From Indolivaga capnocytophagoides DSM 22835 (GTDB taxonomy: Bacteria; Bacteroidota; Bacteroidia; Bacteroidales; Dysgonomonadaceae), in NCBI RefSeq assembly GCF_000426485.1, contig NZ_AUFL01000017.1, forward strand, positions 46,872 through 110,871: 64,000 nt of DNA, read 5' to 3'. This document shows, piece by piece, positions 1-8,812 of the stretch. The notes below the pieces were generated by a model. The model made no database searches. It was given only the letters and a program-made list of their open reading frames with translations, and was not told the DNA's origin. The position numbers and the translations under genes were made by a program. How positions within the stretch are numbered: the stretch's first letter is position 1; each line of letters begins with the position of its first letter.

Positions 1-2652
1 TGCCGATATCGGTTTTACCCATATTTCAGAATCTTTCGCAGATGGAGTCACCTTATAAGTCAACAAGACTTTTTTACCAACCTTACCTGCAAGCAATGGA
101 AAATAATCCTGACCTTTTTCTATCGGCTGATTATCTATTTTCAAGATAATAGACCCACTGGTTATTTTAGATGAAGCAATCGTCAAAGGTCCTTGCTTGA
201 TCACTTCGGAGACTTTCAATCCTTCTCCGTCATACGCTGTATCAAAGTAAGCCCCCAAGTAAGCAGTCTGCATCGGTGCAGCAGGTGCATAATACCTTGC
301 TCCGGTATGAGAACCATTCAACTCACCTAACATTTCGGACAGCATCTCTGAAAAATCATAATTGTTAGAAATGTGAGGTAAGAATCGTTCATAAGTCTTC
401 TTGTAAGTATCCCAATCCACACCATGCAGATCAGTTACATAAAATTTGTCTTTGATCTGTCTCCAAACGTGCTCAAAGATATAAGCTCTTTCGGATTCGG
501 GTTGATATTCGAACTGTGCATTGATCTTAATAGGAGTAACAGTTCCTTTTTCCATATCTATCTTTTGCAGTTTATCTCCTGCCAACAGTAAGATATTCTT
601 CTCAATACTGTCTGTCTGTAAGCGTCCGGCACCGGCTCCTTTCAGTAAAACCTTAGACGACTTGTCTTTCAGATCATATACCCAAAGATCATAATCCTTC
701 TCAAATCTCGACAGATAATACAGTTTATCACCTTTTTTATTCAGTAAGGCATCTGCAATAGAAGACGAATTAGGAGTCAAACGGATAACCCGGTCTTTGC
801 TGTTTTCGAAGTCAAAAGTCAAAGGTTTTACATCTTTGCTCTTCTTGTCATCTGCGGGTTTATCGTCTTTTTTACCCTTCTTGTCCTTCTTGTCCTTTTT
901 ATCCTTATCAGCTTTGGCTTTATCGTCATCTTTCTTTTTCTTATCTTTTTTCTCCTGATCTTCTAATTGAGCCAACTCTTCCTTATCCATCCGGAATTTA
1001 TCATAAGCCTCATTATCGAAGAACATGATATAGGCATCCATATAAGCACCCCAGCTTCCATGACTGCGGTATCCAGCTCTGTCAGAAAACCAAAGCATCG
1101 CTTTTCCATCCTGAACAAAACGTCCGTTGGCATCAGTATATCCACTTTCAGTCAAGTCTTTTACCTCTCCACTTCCATCAGCTTTTACCAAAGCCATATC
1201 AATACTGTTCCATCCACCGATACCGATATACTCTGTCATGATCCACTTACTATCAGGAGACCATTGATACCACTGATCACCATCGGAATACGAATAATTG
1301 AATTTGCCATCCAACACAGTCCTCACTTTACGGCTGGCTAGATTCAACACTTTGAGTGTTGTACGGTTTTCAAGAAAAGCAATTTCTTTTCCATCGGGCG
1401 AATATAGTGGTTGAAACGAAGCTTTATCCGATTTGGTCAACTGTTCTTCTTTAAATTCTTTCGCATACACAAACGAAGCATCTTCCTTACGGCTCAATGT
1501 TGTCTGGTAAATATTCCATACACCACCTCTTTCTGTCGCATACAACACAGATCGTCCATCCGGGCTAAATGAGACATTGCGCTCTTGATCGGGCGTACTG
1601 GTTATTCGTTTAGTAGTTCCATACTCTACAGACGAAACAAAAACATCTCCACGTATGATGAAAGCCACTTCTTTTCCGTTGGGAGAAACAGCCATTTCCT
1701 GGGCTCCATTCGAAAAGTTGATATATTTCAGCTTATTTTCCTGATTATCCGTTACAATCCTTATATCCACTTTGGACGGTTGTCCACCCTCTTTCATTGT
1801 GTATATTTCTCCATCGTAAGAGAAACAAAGTAAACCCTGTTTACTCGAACTCAAAAAACGGACAGGGTTATTGCTGAAAGATGTCAACTGAGTATCTTTA
1901 GATATTGAGAGCTCTCGTTTATATACATTAAATGAGCCATTTTGCTCGCTCAAATAATAAAACGACTGACCATTGGCATTCCATACAGGATTGCGGTCTT
2001 CGCCTCTGAATGTGGTTATTTTTTGATAAGCACGGTCTTTTCCGAGCTGACACAGCCATATATCTCTGGTTATAGACGATTGATGACGCTTACGGAAAGG
2101 ATCTTCATATCCTTTCTTATCCTGATACAAAAGCGATTTTCCATCCGGAGCTATGGAGATTTCTTCCATTGTCAAAGATGAAAACATCTGCGGTCTTCCG
2201 CCACTTACACTTACTTCATAAATCTGAGGAAATTGTCCCGAAGGAAATTGACTGTCTTTATCGTCCTGTAATACATTAGCTGTATAAAGCACATGTGCTG
2301 CATCCTTAAATACGATAGGATATTCGGCAACGGAATTTGAAGTCAGACGGGTAGGTGTTCCACCTTCGGACGAAACCAGAAATACATCGAAACTCCCTTC
2401 CCTATCGGAAGCAAAAGCAATGCTCTTCGCATCAGGCGACCACACCGGACGAGTGTCCTGTGCAGGATGTGTTGTCAACTGTAATGCACGCCCACCACCG
2501 ACGGCAACCTTATAAATATCACCTTTGTAAGAAAAGGCAATGTAATTTCCATCGGGGGATATAGAACAATATCTCATCCACAATGGAGATTCCTGAGCCT
2601 TAGCTGTTGCTCCGAACAACAGCATAAAAGCCATAAATAAGTAATACTTCAT
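1..2652 (-). CDS. Tricorn-type S41 peptidase with beta-propeller, 3' part missing
   Basis: Partial: 884 codons are present and the frame is open through base 1. It starts at the ATG at 2652 with a signal peptide (MKYYLFMAFMLLFGATAKAQ). Residues about 25-560 hold PD40/WD40-like repeats such as ISPDGNYIAFSYKGD and WSPDAKSIAFASDREG, which form a beta-propeller. Residues about 564-605 are an almost pure Lys/Asp linker. A helical segment follows (HVWRQIKDKFY, near 695), then a PDZ-like part (about 775-884). This order matches tricorn protease homologues of peptidase family S41, periplasmic or surface enzymes that degrade peptides. The catalytic serine region lies beyond the window, so activity cannot be judged. 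It follows the usher-like gene after a 305-bp gap and is probably a separate unit. Confidence 0.85.
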   Translation of the reverse strand, partial: MKYYLFMAFMLLFGATAKAQESPLWMRYCSISPDGNYIAFSYKGDIYKVAVGGGRALQLTTHPAQDTRPVWSPDAKSIAFASDREGSFDVFLVSSEGGTPTRLTSNSVAEYPIVFKDAAHVLYTANVLQDDKDSQFPSGQFPQIYEVSVSGGRPQMFSSLTMEEISIAPDGKSLLYQDKKGYEDPFRKRHQSSITRDIWLCQLGKDRAYQKITTFRGEDRNPVWNANGQSFYYLSEQNGSFNVYKRELSISKDTQLTSFSNNPVRFLSSSKQGLLCFSYDGEIYTMKEGGQPSKVDIRIVTDNQENKLKYINFSNGAQEMAVSPNGKEVAFIIRGDVFVSSVEYGTTKRITSTPDQERNVSFSPDGRSVLYATERGGVWNIYQTTLSRKEDASFVYAKEFKEEQLTKSDKASFQPLYSPDGKEIAFLENRTTLKVLNLASRKVRTVLDGKFNYSYSDGDQWYQWSPDSKWIMTEYIGIGGWNSIDMALVKADGSGEVKDLTESGYTDANGRFVQDGKAMLWFSDRAGYRSHGSWGAYMDAYIMFFDNEAYDKFRMDKEELAQLEDQEKKDKKKKDDDKAKADKDKKDKKDKKGKKDDKPADDKKSKDVKPLTFDFENSKDRVIRLTPNSSSIADALLNKKGDKLYYLSRFEKDYDLWVYDLKDKSSKVLLKGAGAGRLQTDSIEKNILLLAGDKLQKIDMEKGTVTPIKINAQFEYQPESERAYIFEHVWRQIKDKFYVTDLHGVDWDTYKKTYERFLPHISNNYDFSEMLSEMLGELNGSHTGARYYAPAAPMQTAYLGAYFDTAYDGEGLKVSEVIKQGPLTIASSKITSGSIILKIDNQPIEKGQDYFPLLAGKVGKKVLLTYKVTPSAKDSEIWVKPISA

Positions 2653-2957
2653 AAATTAAGTCTTATAAATGATGCAAATCTGTATTTGAAAGGTTCTCTG
2701 TTAGTTTTAAGCCACCTCTTAATGCGGGACAATTCCAAGTTACACGAAAAGGTAACAAAAGTGACACCGAAACAAATTATTTCCTCCTGTTACTTTATCC
2801 CAGCCATTTAGAGGACGCTTTTTCAACAAGAAGGTCTGTGACCCTAAAAGAACTCCTTATCTATAGATAAAAATACAAAGGGGTCTATACCCTCAATTAC
2901 ACAAAAATAACAATATGCTATTTATAAGACGTCAAAATACTAATAAATGTTACAAAT
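2653..2957. other. Intergenic region upstream of the S41 peptidase gene
   Basis: No gene seen. On the minus strand CAAAAATA at 2902-2909 reads TATTTTTG (form TAnnTTTG), with CAAA at 2933-2936 as a possible -33 box. The 23-nt spacing is long and the leader would be about 250 nt, so this is weak. A degenerate copy of the dispersed palindrome (AAGGTCTGTGACCC) lies at 2831-2844. Confidence 0.4.
2831..2844. repeat. Degenerate head copy of the dispersed palindrome
   Basis: AAGGTCTGTGACCC resembles the AAGGTCTnAGACCT head of the intergenic repeat found at 19245, 23029, 31786 and 50196. Only the head is recognisable and one arm carries changes, so this copy is less certain than the others. Confidence 0.35.
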
Positions 2958-5810
2958 TTATTTTTCAGTATTACTTTCTGAGCTATCATTGAATCGTTTC
3001 ATATTCACCCTGCGATGTTTTACTCCTATATGAAACGTAGGTATTTCAAAAATCTTTCCTGCCTGAACAGTAAAACTTTGCTCGGGTTGTTCGCAAAAAG
3101 TATTCTGTTCGAGTGAATTCTGATCGAGAACTATTTTATAATCACCCGTTGGTAAGAAAGCAAGAAAAGCACCGTCGTCATTCGTTACCGGTCTTTGGAC
3201 AACCTCATTCTCGGCATTGATAATACGAAATCTTATATTACTGTATTTCAGGATCATTTCGGCTGTTGTTTTTTTGTCGAAATCATAAATAATTTTTCCC
3301 GAAACAGTTCCGGTCTGCTGCAAAGGAATCTGTATTTTGGTGTTGTATTTGGAAACAACCAAAGGCTGTCCTTTATAAAACCACCCTCTCCTTGATACCG
3401 GTTTTATCTCATATGCACCGAAAGGAACCTGCGAATAGACAAATTCTCCGTTCTCATCCGAAAGGAACGCAATATTATTGATAACAAAATCGAAGCCCGA
3501 AGCAGGTTCATCTCCCTTATCATATATGTTGTTTGCATTCTTATCATAGTACACAAACACCGATACTTTACTTTTCCGGCGGGTCGAGACATTCGATTCG
3601 GGTAAATGCACCGAAACACCCGCTTCTATATTATATATATTAGAGCTGAACTGGTTACTAAGACTATAATGATACAACGAAGAGTTTAAAAACAACGAAT
3701 AAGTCCTTTTCGGATTGTATTTTACATTCATAAATACCGAAGGAGATTTGCCCATTAGCGGATCTTTGCTGTATGTAGTACCACCGCTTACTTCGTATTT
3801 ATTGTCCTTGAATGTTTTATAAATATTGGCAGAGAGAAACACACGGTTAAACTCCTTTTCCTTATCACTGTTCAGAGCATATTCCGAGATATAATAACTG
3901 CCTTTCTGATAAGAAGCTGTAACATTAAGCCATTTATAAGAATAAATAGCACTGGCCTTCATCTGAAAGTCATAACTGTCTTGCTGCGGATATTTCACCA
4001 AACCGTTTTCAAATATAGAGGTCAGTGTATGTTTCAGATTCGGACTCAGCCATGTCAGACGTTCAACCAATCGGTTGGCAGACATATTCACAGTCGATTT
4101 AGCATCTATTGGGGCAAAATATAAGTAATAAGAATTTGATCTCTCAAACTGATTTTGATAAGCGATACTTGCCGAAACGGATTTGAATGCAGGCAGACGA
4201 AGTTCTAATTCTCCGTTTACATTACGGTAAGTACTATTGATGGTGTTCAGAAAATATCTCGGAGAATAATCCGAATACATCAGATTTGACCTCAGGCTAA
4301 ACCCTTTCCCCACCCCTTTTGTGACAGACTGTTGGGCAGAAATAACACCTCTTCTTGTTCCCGGAAAATATGCCGAGCTATAATAATATGCTCCGCTTAA
4401 CTCCAAATCACGGGTATGTCCGCTATATTGAAAATCAACAGCTCCTGAAGTTTTAAACTCGTCCAGCTTTCCGTAATTACCGGTAGCTCCGGAGACCTTC
4501 AAGCGCGTATACCATGTATTATTGATAAGCCAGCGCATCTCTGTTGCAATCACATTGTATTGAGCACCGTCAAAAGTATTGTCCTGATAAATATAAGATG
4601 CATAAAACTGCCGTTTTGCATTTACCGCTCCCAATTGTCCTGTCACAAAAAAGCTTCCGACTTGTTTAAATAATGGATCGGATGAAAAAAGATTGAACAT
4701 TCCGTCAACAACCCCCACCTGAAGTCGTTTGCTCTGACCTTCATTAGAGAGAACCATTTTTGCACCTCTCCCGAATAACGACAGGTCAAGCGATTCACTT
4801 ATATTACCAACAGTCAATTCATTTCTGTTCAATCGATAAGTCAATGCTGTATTTGTGGCAATTACCTGATTTCCCTGCGATAAGTTACTATACATATTCC
4901 CTTGCAGGGACAAACTACCTGCCGGCAGATTGAAATCGGTTTTTCCTTGCAGCTGGAATACGTCACTCGAATTGCCATACCTCCGATACGTAGCCGTAAT
5001 GGTATTTTTCTGATTTGAGGAAAATGCTCCGAAATCATAAGACGCATCTTCAAACTTTCGTGAAGACAATACATTCTGGATCGTAACCGAGCCGTTTCCG
5101 AATATTTCTTTATCCCGCCCTCTCATTCCTACAACATTAACCACAAAGCGGTCTTTCTCCAATAACTTTTTGGATGTCATAAAATTGAATTCGAACACAT
5201 GCTGTTCCATCGGAGCAATGGTTGCTTTTTTCTCTATAAAATTGATTTGTCCCGTAAGATCGGGAATACTAAAAACGAGTGTTACTTTCTGTGATTTGTT
5301 ACCGCGATTGCCGACAATAGCTTTCACTCTGACCGAATCGTTCGGATCAACCACCAGTATATTTGTATTACCGAGAACCAGATTCAACTGTATTTTTTCG
5401 TCCACAACAAAAGAAGAAACCTGTTCGGCTAAAACAGAACCGTCTTTATCACTCAAGCTGAACTTTATGGATGATGCTCCCGCCTCAACACCGCTGCGTA
5501 TAATAAGTCTGACGGGAAGAAACAAACTATCGGAAGGATTTAATTCGATAGATTCCGAATTTCCGGCTATCGCTCTGAGTGATTCCGGAACTTCGAGATT
5601 TAACACGCCCGAAAAAGGTTTATTGGACGTATTCTTAAATTTAACAACTGTACTGAAAACTCCTTGCCGGGAAGCCGGCTGCAGTTTTTTCTGGACAACC
5701 ATTGCTACTCCTTCTTTATTTTCCTGCGAAAAAACAGAAAAAGAAGTCATAAACAAAATTAGCAACAGTAAATATTTACTCCAGCATTTATAAGTCATTC
5801 TATATATCAT
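2958..5810 (-). CDS. Usher-like outer-membrane beta-barrel protein
   Basis: 950 residues. A second in-frame ATG at 5798 is an alternative start. Order seen: signal peptide to about residue 29 (ends VFSQ), an all-beta N-terminal part with Ig-like segments (about 35-250), a long region of alternating aromatic/polar strands typical of a large outer-membrane barrel (about 255-740), an SdrD-B/prealbumin-like domain (about 748-800, with YYDKNANNIYDKGDEP), and a second C-terminal beta domain (about 825-930). A barrel with N-terminal beta domains and two C-terminal Ig-like domains is the plan of fimbrial ushers. It is the last gene after pilin-like, PapD-like and adhesin-like genes. I do not see a convincing usher plug domain and sequence similarity to FimD/PapC is not obvious by eye, so the usher role is inferred from architecture and context. 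A plain beta-barrel adhesin is the alternative. Confidence 0.6.
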   Translation of the reverse strand: MIYRMTYKCWSKYLLLLILFMTSFSVFSQENKEGVAMVVQKKLQPASRQGVFSTVVKFKNTSNKPFSGVLNLEVPESLRAIAGNSESIELNPSDSLFLPVRLIIRSGVEAGASSIKFSLSDKDGSVLAEQVSSFVVDEKIQLNLVLGNTNILVVDPNDSVRVKAIVGNRGNKSQKVTLVFSIPDLTGQINFIEKKATIAPMEQHVFEFNFMTSKKLLEKDRFVVNVVGMRGRDKEIFGNGSVTIQNVLSSRKFEDASYDFGAFSSNQKNTITATYRRYGNSSDVFQLQGKTDFNLPAGSLSLQGNMYSNLSQGNQVIATNTALTYRLNRNELTVGNISESLDLSLFGRGAKMVLSNEGQSKRLQVGVVDGMFNLFSSDPLFKQVGSFFVTGQLGAVNAKRQFYASYIYQDNTFDGAQYNVIATEMRWLINNTWYTRLKVSGATGNYGKLDEFKTSGAVDFQYSGHTRDLELSGAYYYSSAYFPGTRRGVISAQQSVTKGVGKGFSLRSNLMYSDYSPRYFLNTINSTYRNVNGELELRLPAFKSVSASIAYQNQFERSNSYYLYFAPIDAKSTVNMSANRLVERLTWLSPNLKHTLTSIFENGLVKYPQQDSYDFQMKASAIYSYKWLNVTASYQKGSYYISEYALNSDKEKEFNRVFLSANIYKTFKDNKYEVSGGTTYSKDPLMGKSPSVFMNVKYNPKRTYSLFLNSSLYHYSLSNQFSSNIYNIEAGVSVHLPESNVSTRRKSKVSVFVYYDKNANNIYDKGDEPASGFDFVINNIAFLSDENGEFVYSQVPFGAYEIKPVSRRGWFYKGQPLVVSKYNTKIQIPLQQTGTVSGKIIYDFDKKTTAEMILKYSNIRFRIINAENEVVQRPVTNDDGAFLAFLPTGDYKIVLDQNSLEQNTFCEQPEQSFTVQAGKIFEIPTFHIGVKHRRVNMKRFNDSSESNTEK

Positions 5811-5931
5811 ATCTGCTATGCTCTCTGCATAGAATAAAGATGTGAGTATCTCTAATTAAGCAACAGAAGGTATTTAATAATGCTTTTAAAAGCGATAACA
5901 ATCTGATGCATTTATACTTGCAAGTCAACAA

Positions 5932-5946
5932 AAGATCTGAGACCTT
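5932..5946. repeat. Head-only copy of the dispersed palindrome
   Basis: AAGATCTGAGACCTT, in the 164-bp gap between the adhesin-like gene and the usher-like gene. It matches the head of the 92-bp repeats and of the copy at 41886 (AGATCTGAGACCT). No body or tail is seen here. Confidence 0.55.
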
Positions 5947-5974
5947 AATAACAATAAAGGAATCTACGCCGCCC

Positions 5975-7015
5975 TTACTTCGGAGTTATTTCATACAACA
6001 GAGTTGTACTGTATTCTGCCATAACCGCTTCTATCAGCTGATTATCGGCAGGCGATGTCCAGTATTGGATATCGTAATAACTCTGTGCATTTTTGGTTGA
6101 AGGTCCGTCCGCTATAATCTGCGATGTATTCGAAAGTTCAATTGTACTGACCGAGGCCGAATTAGATCCAACTGGCACTAAATGCATCTTCACTACATTC
6201 AGAGGTAAAGTACTCCCTTTATCCGATACAAACTGAGGAGATACCGACCGTAGTGATATCTGGTAAGGTACATTCGTAATCACATTCAACCCGCTCGAAT
6301 ATACAACCTTTACTCCGCTTGCATAATCAGCAAGAGATTTCATTTCCAGAAAACCTTTCTGAGCTTCGCTCGATATACGGATCGAATAGGTATTCTCTTC
6401 GATAGGGCTATCCGTCAACTTAAATACATCTATCTGATAGGTTTGCTGATACGATCCTATAAGCTCATTATTACTGCCGTATGCCCTGAATGTAAGAGCA
6501 AGCCAGTATGTCTTTTGATTGTATCCGCCTTGCAGATCTTTCAGATAAGCACCGGGCAGTACCTGAATGTTGTAATGCAATTGAAGGTCGTAATACGAAT
6601 TGTATGCCGAAACATTATATAACGGGGCATTGGAACGGGGAACCAAATACACCTCGCTGCTCCCGTTAAGAGGGACAATAGAAGGCATACCTATCTCCGA
6701 AATAGTAGGAATAGCCTTAGGCTGTGCTTGCCCTACCGTGTTGATCGGAATAAATGCAATCTTATCCGATGGAAATTCGGCTGTACCATCGGTTGATTTA
6801 ATCGGAGTCTGTACGCTTACCGACAGTTTCCAGTTCGAAATATTCAAGTTTGTGCCACTATAGGTAAATCTTGTAACCATCGCATCTGAAGCAGTATATC
6901 CCTGATACGAATTGACGCTCATATAATTAGAGCTCCATGTCGAGAAAGATAATTGCGCCTTGATGGATTGAAGGCAGGTACAAACTATTACCGATATAAA
7001 AAAAAGTTTATTCAT
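5975..7015 (-). CDS. Two-domain secreted protein, candidate tip adhesin or minor pilus subunit
   Basis: 346 residues from the ATG at 7015; a TTG two codons upstream is less likely. The ATG overlaps the 3' end of the chaperone gene by 8 bp, suggesting translational coupling. A signal peptide (to about QSIKAQ) is followed by an all-beta sequence without cysteines that reads as two halves, about 25-190 and 195-346. The end, YSTTLLYEITPK, is an alternating hydrophobic strand like the end of the pilin-like protein (TTTLTYTIVAQ). In chaperone-usher systems two-domain proteins of this size sit at the fibre tip, with a C-terminal pilin domain held by the chaperone. The protein is not assigned to a named family here. 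The tip role is inferred from size, position and the C-terminal strand. Confidence 0.55.
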   Translation of the reverse strand: MNKLFFISVIVCTCLQSIKAQLSFSTWSSNYMSVNSYQGYTASDAMVTRFTYSGTNLNISNWKLSVSVQTPIKSTDGTAEFPSDKIAFIPINTVGQAQPKAIPTISEIGMPSIVPLNGSSEVYLVPRSNAPLYNVSAYNSYYDLQLHYNIQVLPGAYLKDLQGGYNQKTYWLALTFRAYGSNNELIGSYQQTYQIDVFKLTDSPIEENTYSIRISSEAQKGFLEMKSLADYASGVKVVYSSGLNVITNVPYQISLRSVSPQFVSDKGSTLPLNVVKMHLVPVGSNSASVSTIELSNTSQIIADGPSTKNAQSYYDIQYWTSPADNQLIEAVMAEYSTTLLYEITPK

Positions 7016-7805
7016 ATACAAAGTCTAATTCAGCAGCTTCAATATTGTTCTCATCTCCATAATCGATAAGTACGGTTGCAGTATAGTTCCCTTTCTCTAA
7101 TTTATCAGGCATTTTTATATATACCTTCCGATGATCCATCGGCATAGAATAAAAGATCATATTCTCCAGATGAATTTCTTTGCCCAGACTTTTATTGAAC
7201 AGGTCGATAGAAATATCCCCATCAGTCCATACGTTTCCCTCATTATTGAATACCAGAAGTATACGATTGTCGCTTTTCTCAAAAGACAGGATCTGTACAT
7301 CAATTTTTCGTTCGCGGGGAGTTGTTGTCCTATGAAACAACTTTATTCCGGATCTCACGCTGACTTTAATATTCGCCCCATCTTTATCAACATCATCCAC
7401 AGGGTTCATCTGCGTTACGTAAAGCATCGCTGTATGCACCGGCACATCAGATGTTAATCCGGCCGGAGCTGTTATACTAATATCTATAGCCTTGCTTTCG
7501 CCGGGCTTTAAAGACAAATATGAATTTCCGTTCAAGTTAACCCAACTCGCACACGAGTTAGCCAGAGTATCAGCCTGATAAATCATATTTTCACCAAGAT
7601 CATTATATTGCCAGTCGGCAAGAGTAACAGCCAGCTCCAATACAGTTTTGGCACTAACATTAGTCACTACAACCTGCTCCGTTTGCGTTTGTCCCGGATC
7701 AGCTTCAAAATAAAGTCTCGGAGGAGATACAGATATACCGGTTTGAGCATATCCGGCAATAGCCAATATCAACAACCCAACTGTTAAAACAATCTTGTTT
7801 TTCAT
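7008..7805 (-). CDS. PapD-like periplasmic pilus chaperone
   Basis: 265 residues from the ATG at 7805. A TTG-started frame reaches 7847, but the ATG gives a clean signal peptide (MKNKIVLTVGLLILAIAGYAQ). The mature N-terminus (GISVSPPRLYFEADPGQTQ, then VVVTNVS) matches the first Ig-like domain of PapD-type chaperones, which bind pilin subunits by donating a beta strand. The segment KVSVRSGIKLFHR (near residue 165) fits the subunit-binding G1 strand leading into the second Ig domain, where INDLFNKS-like strands and a C-terminal DYGDENN segment follow. Family-typical length is 230-260. It lies 106 bp downstream of the pilin-like gene and overlaps the adhesin-like gene. COG1470-type Ig proteins are the alternative. 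Confidence 0.7.
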   Translation of the reverse strand: MKNKIVLTVGLLILAIAGYAQTGISVSPPRLYFEADPGQTQTEQVVVTNVSAKTVLELAVTLADWQYNDLGENMIYQADTLANSCASWVNLNGNSYLSLKPGESKAIDISITAPAGLTSDVPVHTAMLYVTQMNPVDDVDKDGANIKVSVRSGIKLFHRTTTPRERKIDVQILSFEKSDNRILLVFNNEGNVWTDGDISIDLFNKSLGKEIHLENMIFYSMPMDHRKVYIKMPDKLEKGNYTATVLIDYGDENNIEAAELDFVYE

Positions 7806-7865
7806 ACAATTTTTCTTATAAAACAAAGAAGAGTATATAGTGTTCACTATAAGACTCTTCTTTTT

Positions 7866-7881
7866 CAGGCACTAAAGCCTG
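7866..7881 (-). promoter_or_regulatory. Intercistronic stem-loop between pilin-like and chaperone genes
   Basis: CAGGC-ACTAAA-GCCTG, a 5-bp GC-rich stem with a 6-nt loop, lies 31 bp after the pilin-like stop and about 60 bp before the chaperone start. In the transcribed strand it is followed by A residues rather than a T run, so it does not look like a strong terminator. It may be an RNA-processing or partial attenuation element that keeps subunit expression above that of the assembly genes; that role is inferred. Confidence 0.35.
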
Positions 7882-7911
7882 TTTATATGATGCGCTGTTT
7901 TCTCGTTCTTA

Positions 7912-8460
7912 TTATTGAGCTACAATTGTATAAGTTAATGTTGTAGTGAACACAGTAGGATTTTCTGTATTTTGGTAATAATCCAAATATGCATTGTTGT
8001 CTCCTTTTGCAGCATAGTTCACATTGATAGTTTTATCAACACCACCTTTTGAGCTCGATACGATCACTTTATCTTCAGCTGATAATTGAGCTGAGCTAAA
8101 AGATGCACTGTTAGACAAGGCCTGTGTTCCGTTAGAAGCAGTTAATGTAACATCGCTTACATTAATGTTGTTCGCTTTACCTGTAAGTTGAGATCCTGAA
8201 GCTTTTACCTTCACCTGAAAACCACCGGTACTATAAACTGTTAAGTGGTCAGCTTGATCTACGCTTACACCATTCGCATAGTCATTTTTTGTTGTATAAT
8301 TCAAATCTACTGTAGTTTGTTTTGAGTTTACAACCAAAGTTTGAATAGGATTTAATTTAATGTTCAAGGTTACATTTCCAGTACTTTGCGCATTAGCTAC
8401 AGTTACTACACCAAACAAACTAACAACTGCCAATATGGCTGTTAAAAAATTGACTTTCAT
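7912..8460 (-). CDS. Small secreted pilin-like protein, candidate major subunit
   Basis: 182 residues with a clear signal peptide ending ANAQS. The mature protein is about 157 residues, all beta, rich in Ser/Thr/Asn/Val, without cysteine. The N-terminus (VTLNIKLNPIQTLVVNS) alternates hydrophobic and polar residues, as donor-strand extensions do. The C-terminus (TTTLTYTIVAQ) is also an alternating strand, as in pilins recognised by chaperones. It is the first gene after the AraC regulator, has its own good promoter and a long leader, and is followed by chaperone, adhesin-like and usher-like genes. It may fall in a domain-of-unknown-function family such as DUF4402; I could not confirm this. Pilin function is inferred. 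Confidence 0.6.
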   Translation of the reverse strand: MKVNFLTAILAVVSLFGVVTVANAQSTGNVTLNIKLNPIQTLVVNSKQTTVDLNYTTKNDYANGVSVDQADHLTVYSTGGFQVKVKASGSQLTGKANNINVSDVTLTASNGTQALSNSASFSSAQLSAEDKVIVSSSKGGVDKTINVNYAAKGDNNAYLDYYQNTENPTVFTTTLTYTIVAQ

Positions 8461-8675
8461 TTACTTTTTTAATTTAATTTTTTTTACTTTTTACAACACT
8501 CTCTAAAAAAATCTCTCAAAAATATTACTTCAAATAATCATTTTTTATTTTCACAAACATCCAATAATCATAATCTAAAAAAATAATAAATCAAGAGTAA
8601 AACTGATTCCTAAAACTTTATATAACAAATAATTGATTTCTTTTAAAAGCTTTATTCTGTTCTCATTTTGATGAT

Positions 8676-8684
8676 GCAAAGATA
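8676..8684 (-). promoter_or_regulatory. -7 promoter box of the pilin-like operon
   Basis: The minus strand reads TATCTTTGC, an exact match to the Bacteroidetes -7 form TAnnTTTG. No good TTTG is present at -33; that position falls in a purine tract. Transcription would begin near 8669, giving a leader of about 210 nt before the pilin-like ATG. The rest of the 352-bp gap is very A+T-rich and shows no gene. Confidence 0.6.
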
Positions 8685-8702
8685 TATCGGTGATGACATC
8701 TT

Positions 8703-8746
8703 AGAGAGAAAAAAAAGGGAGAAAAAAAGGAAAAAAAGGGAAAGAA
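8703..8746. repeat. 44-bp all-purine tract upstream of the pilin promoter
   Basis: Every base from 8703 to 8746 on the plus strand is A or G, including runs of 8, 7 and 7 A separated by G. It covers the expected -33 region of the promoter at 8676 and sequence further upstream. Such tracts can slip in length or bend DNA; a regulatory role here is inferred. Confidence 0.6.
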
Positions 8747-8812
8747 TACATAAAAACGTCCGAATACATGTTATTGTAGTATAGAAATATGGAATTTTTA
8801 GTTAAAAAAGCT

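Noticed and set aside
5170..5793. Open frame of 207 codons on the plus strand inside the usher-like gene
   Set aside because: Antisense shadow of a gene with clear signal peptide and domains.
2958..5810. TonB-dependent receptor identity for the 950-residue barrel
   Set aside because: It lacks a plug domain with the VxxxGYG-type motif and a carboxypeptidase-regulatory domain at the N-terminus, both clearly present in the two SusC proteins of the window.
7866..7881. Rho-independent terminator between pilin-like and chaperone genes
   Set aside because: The hairpin is only 5 bp and no T run follows on the transcribed strand; kept only as a possible processing element.
8461..8812. Invertible promoter (phase switch) upstream of the pilin-like gene
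   Set aside because: No pair of inverted repeats flanking the promoter box could be found by eye; only the purine tract suggests variability.
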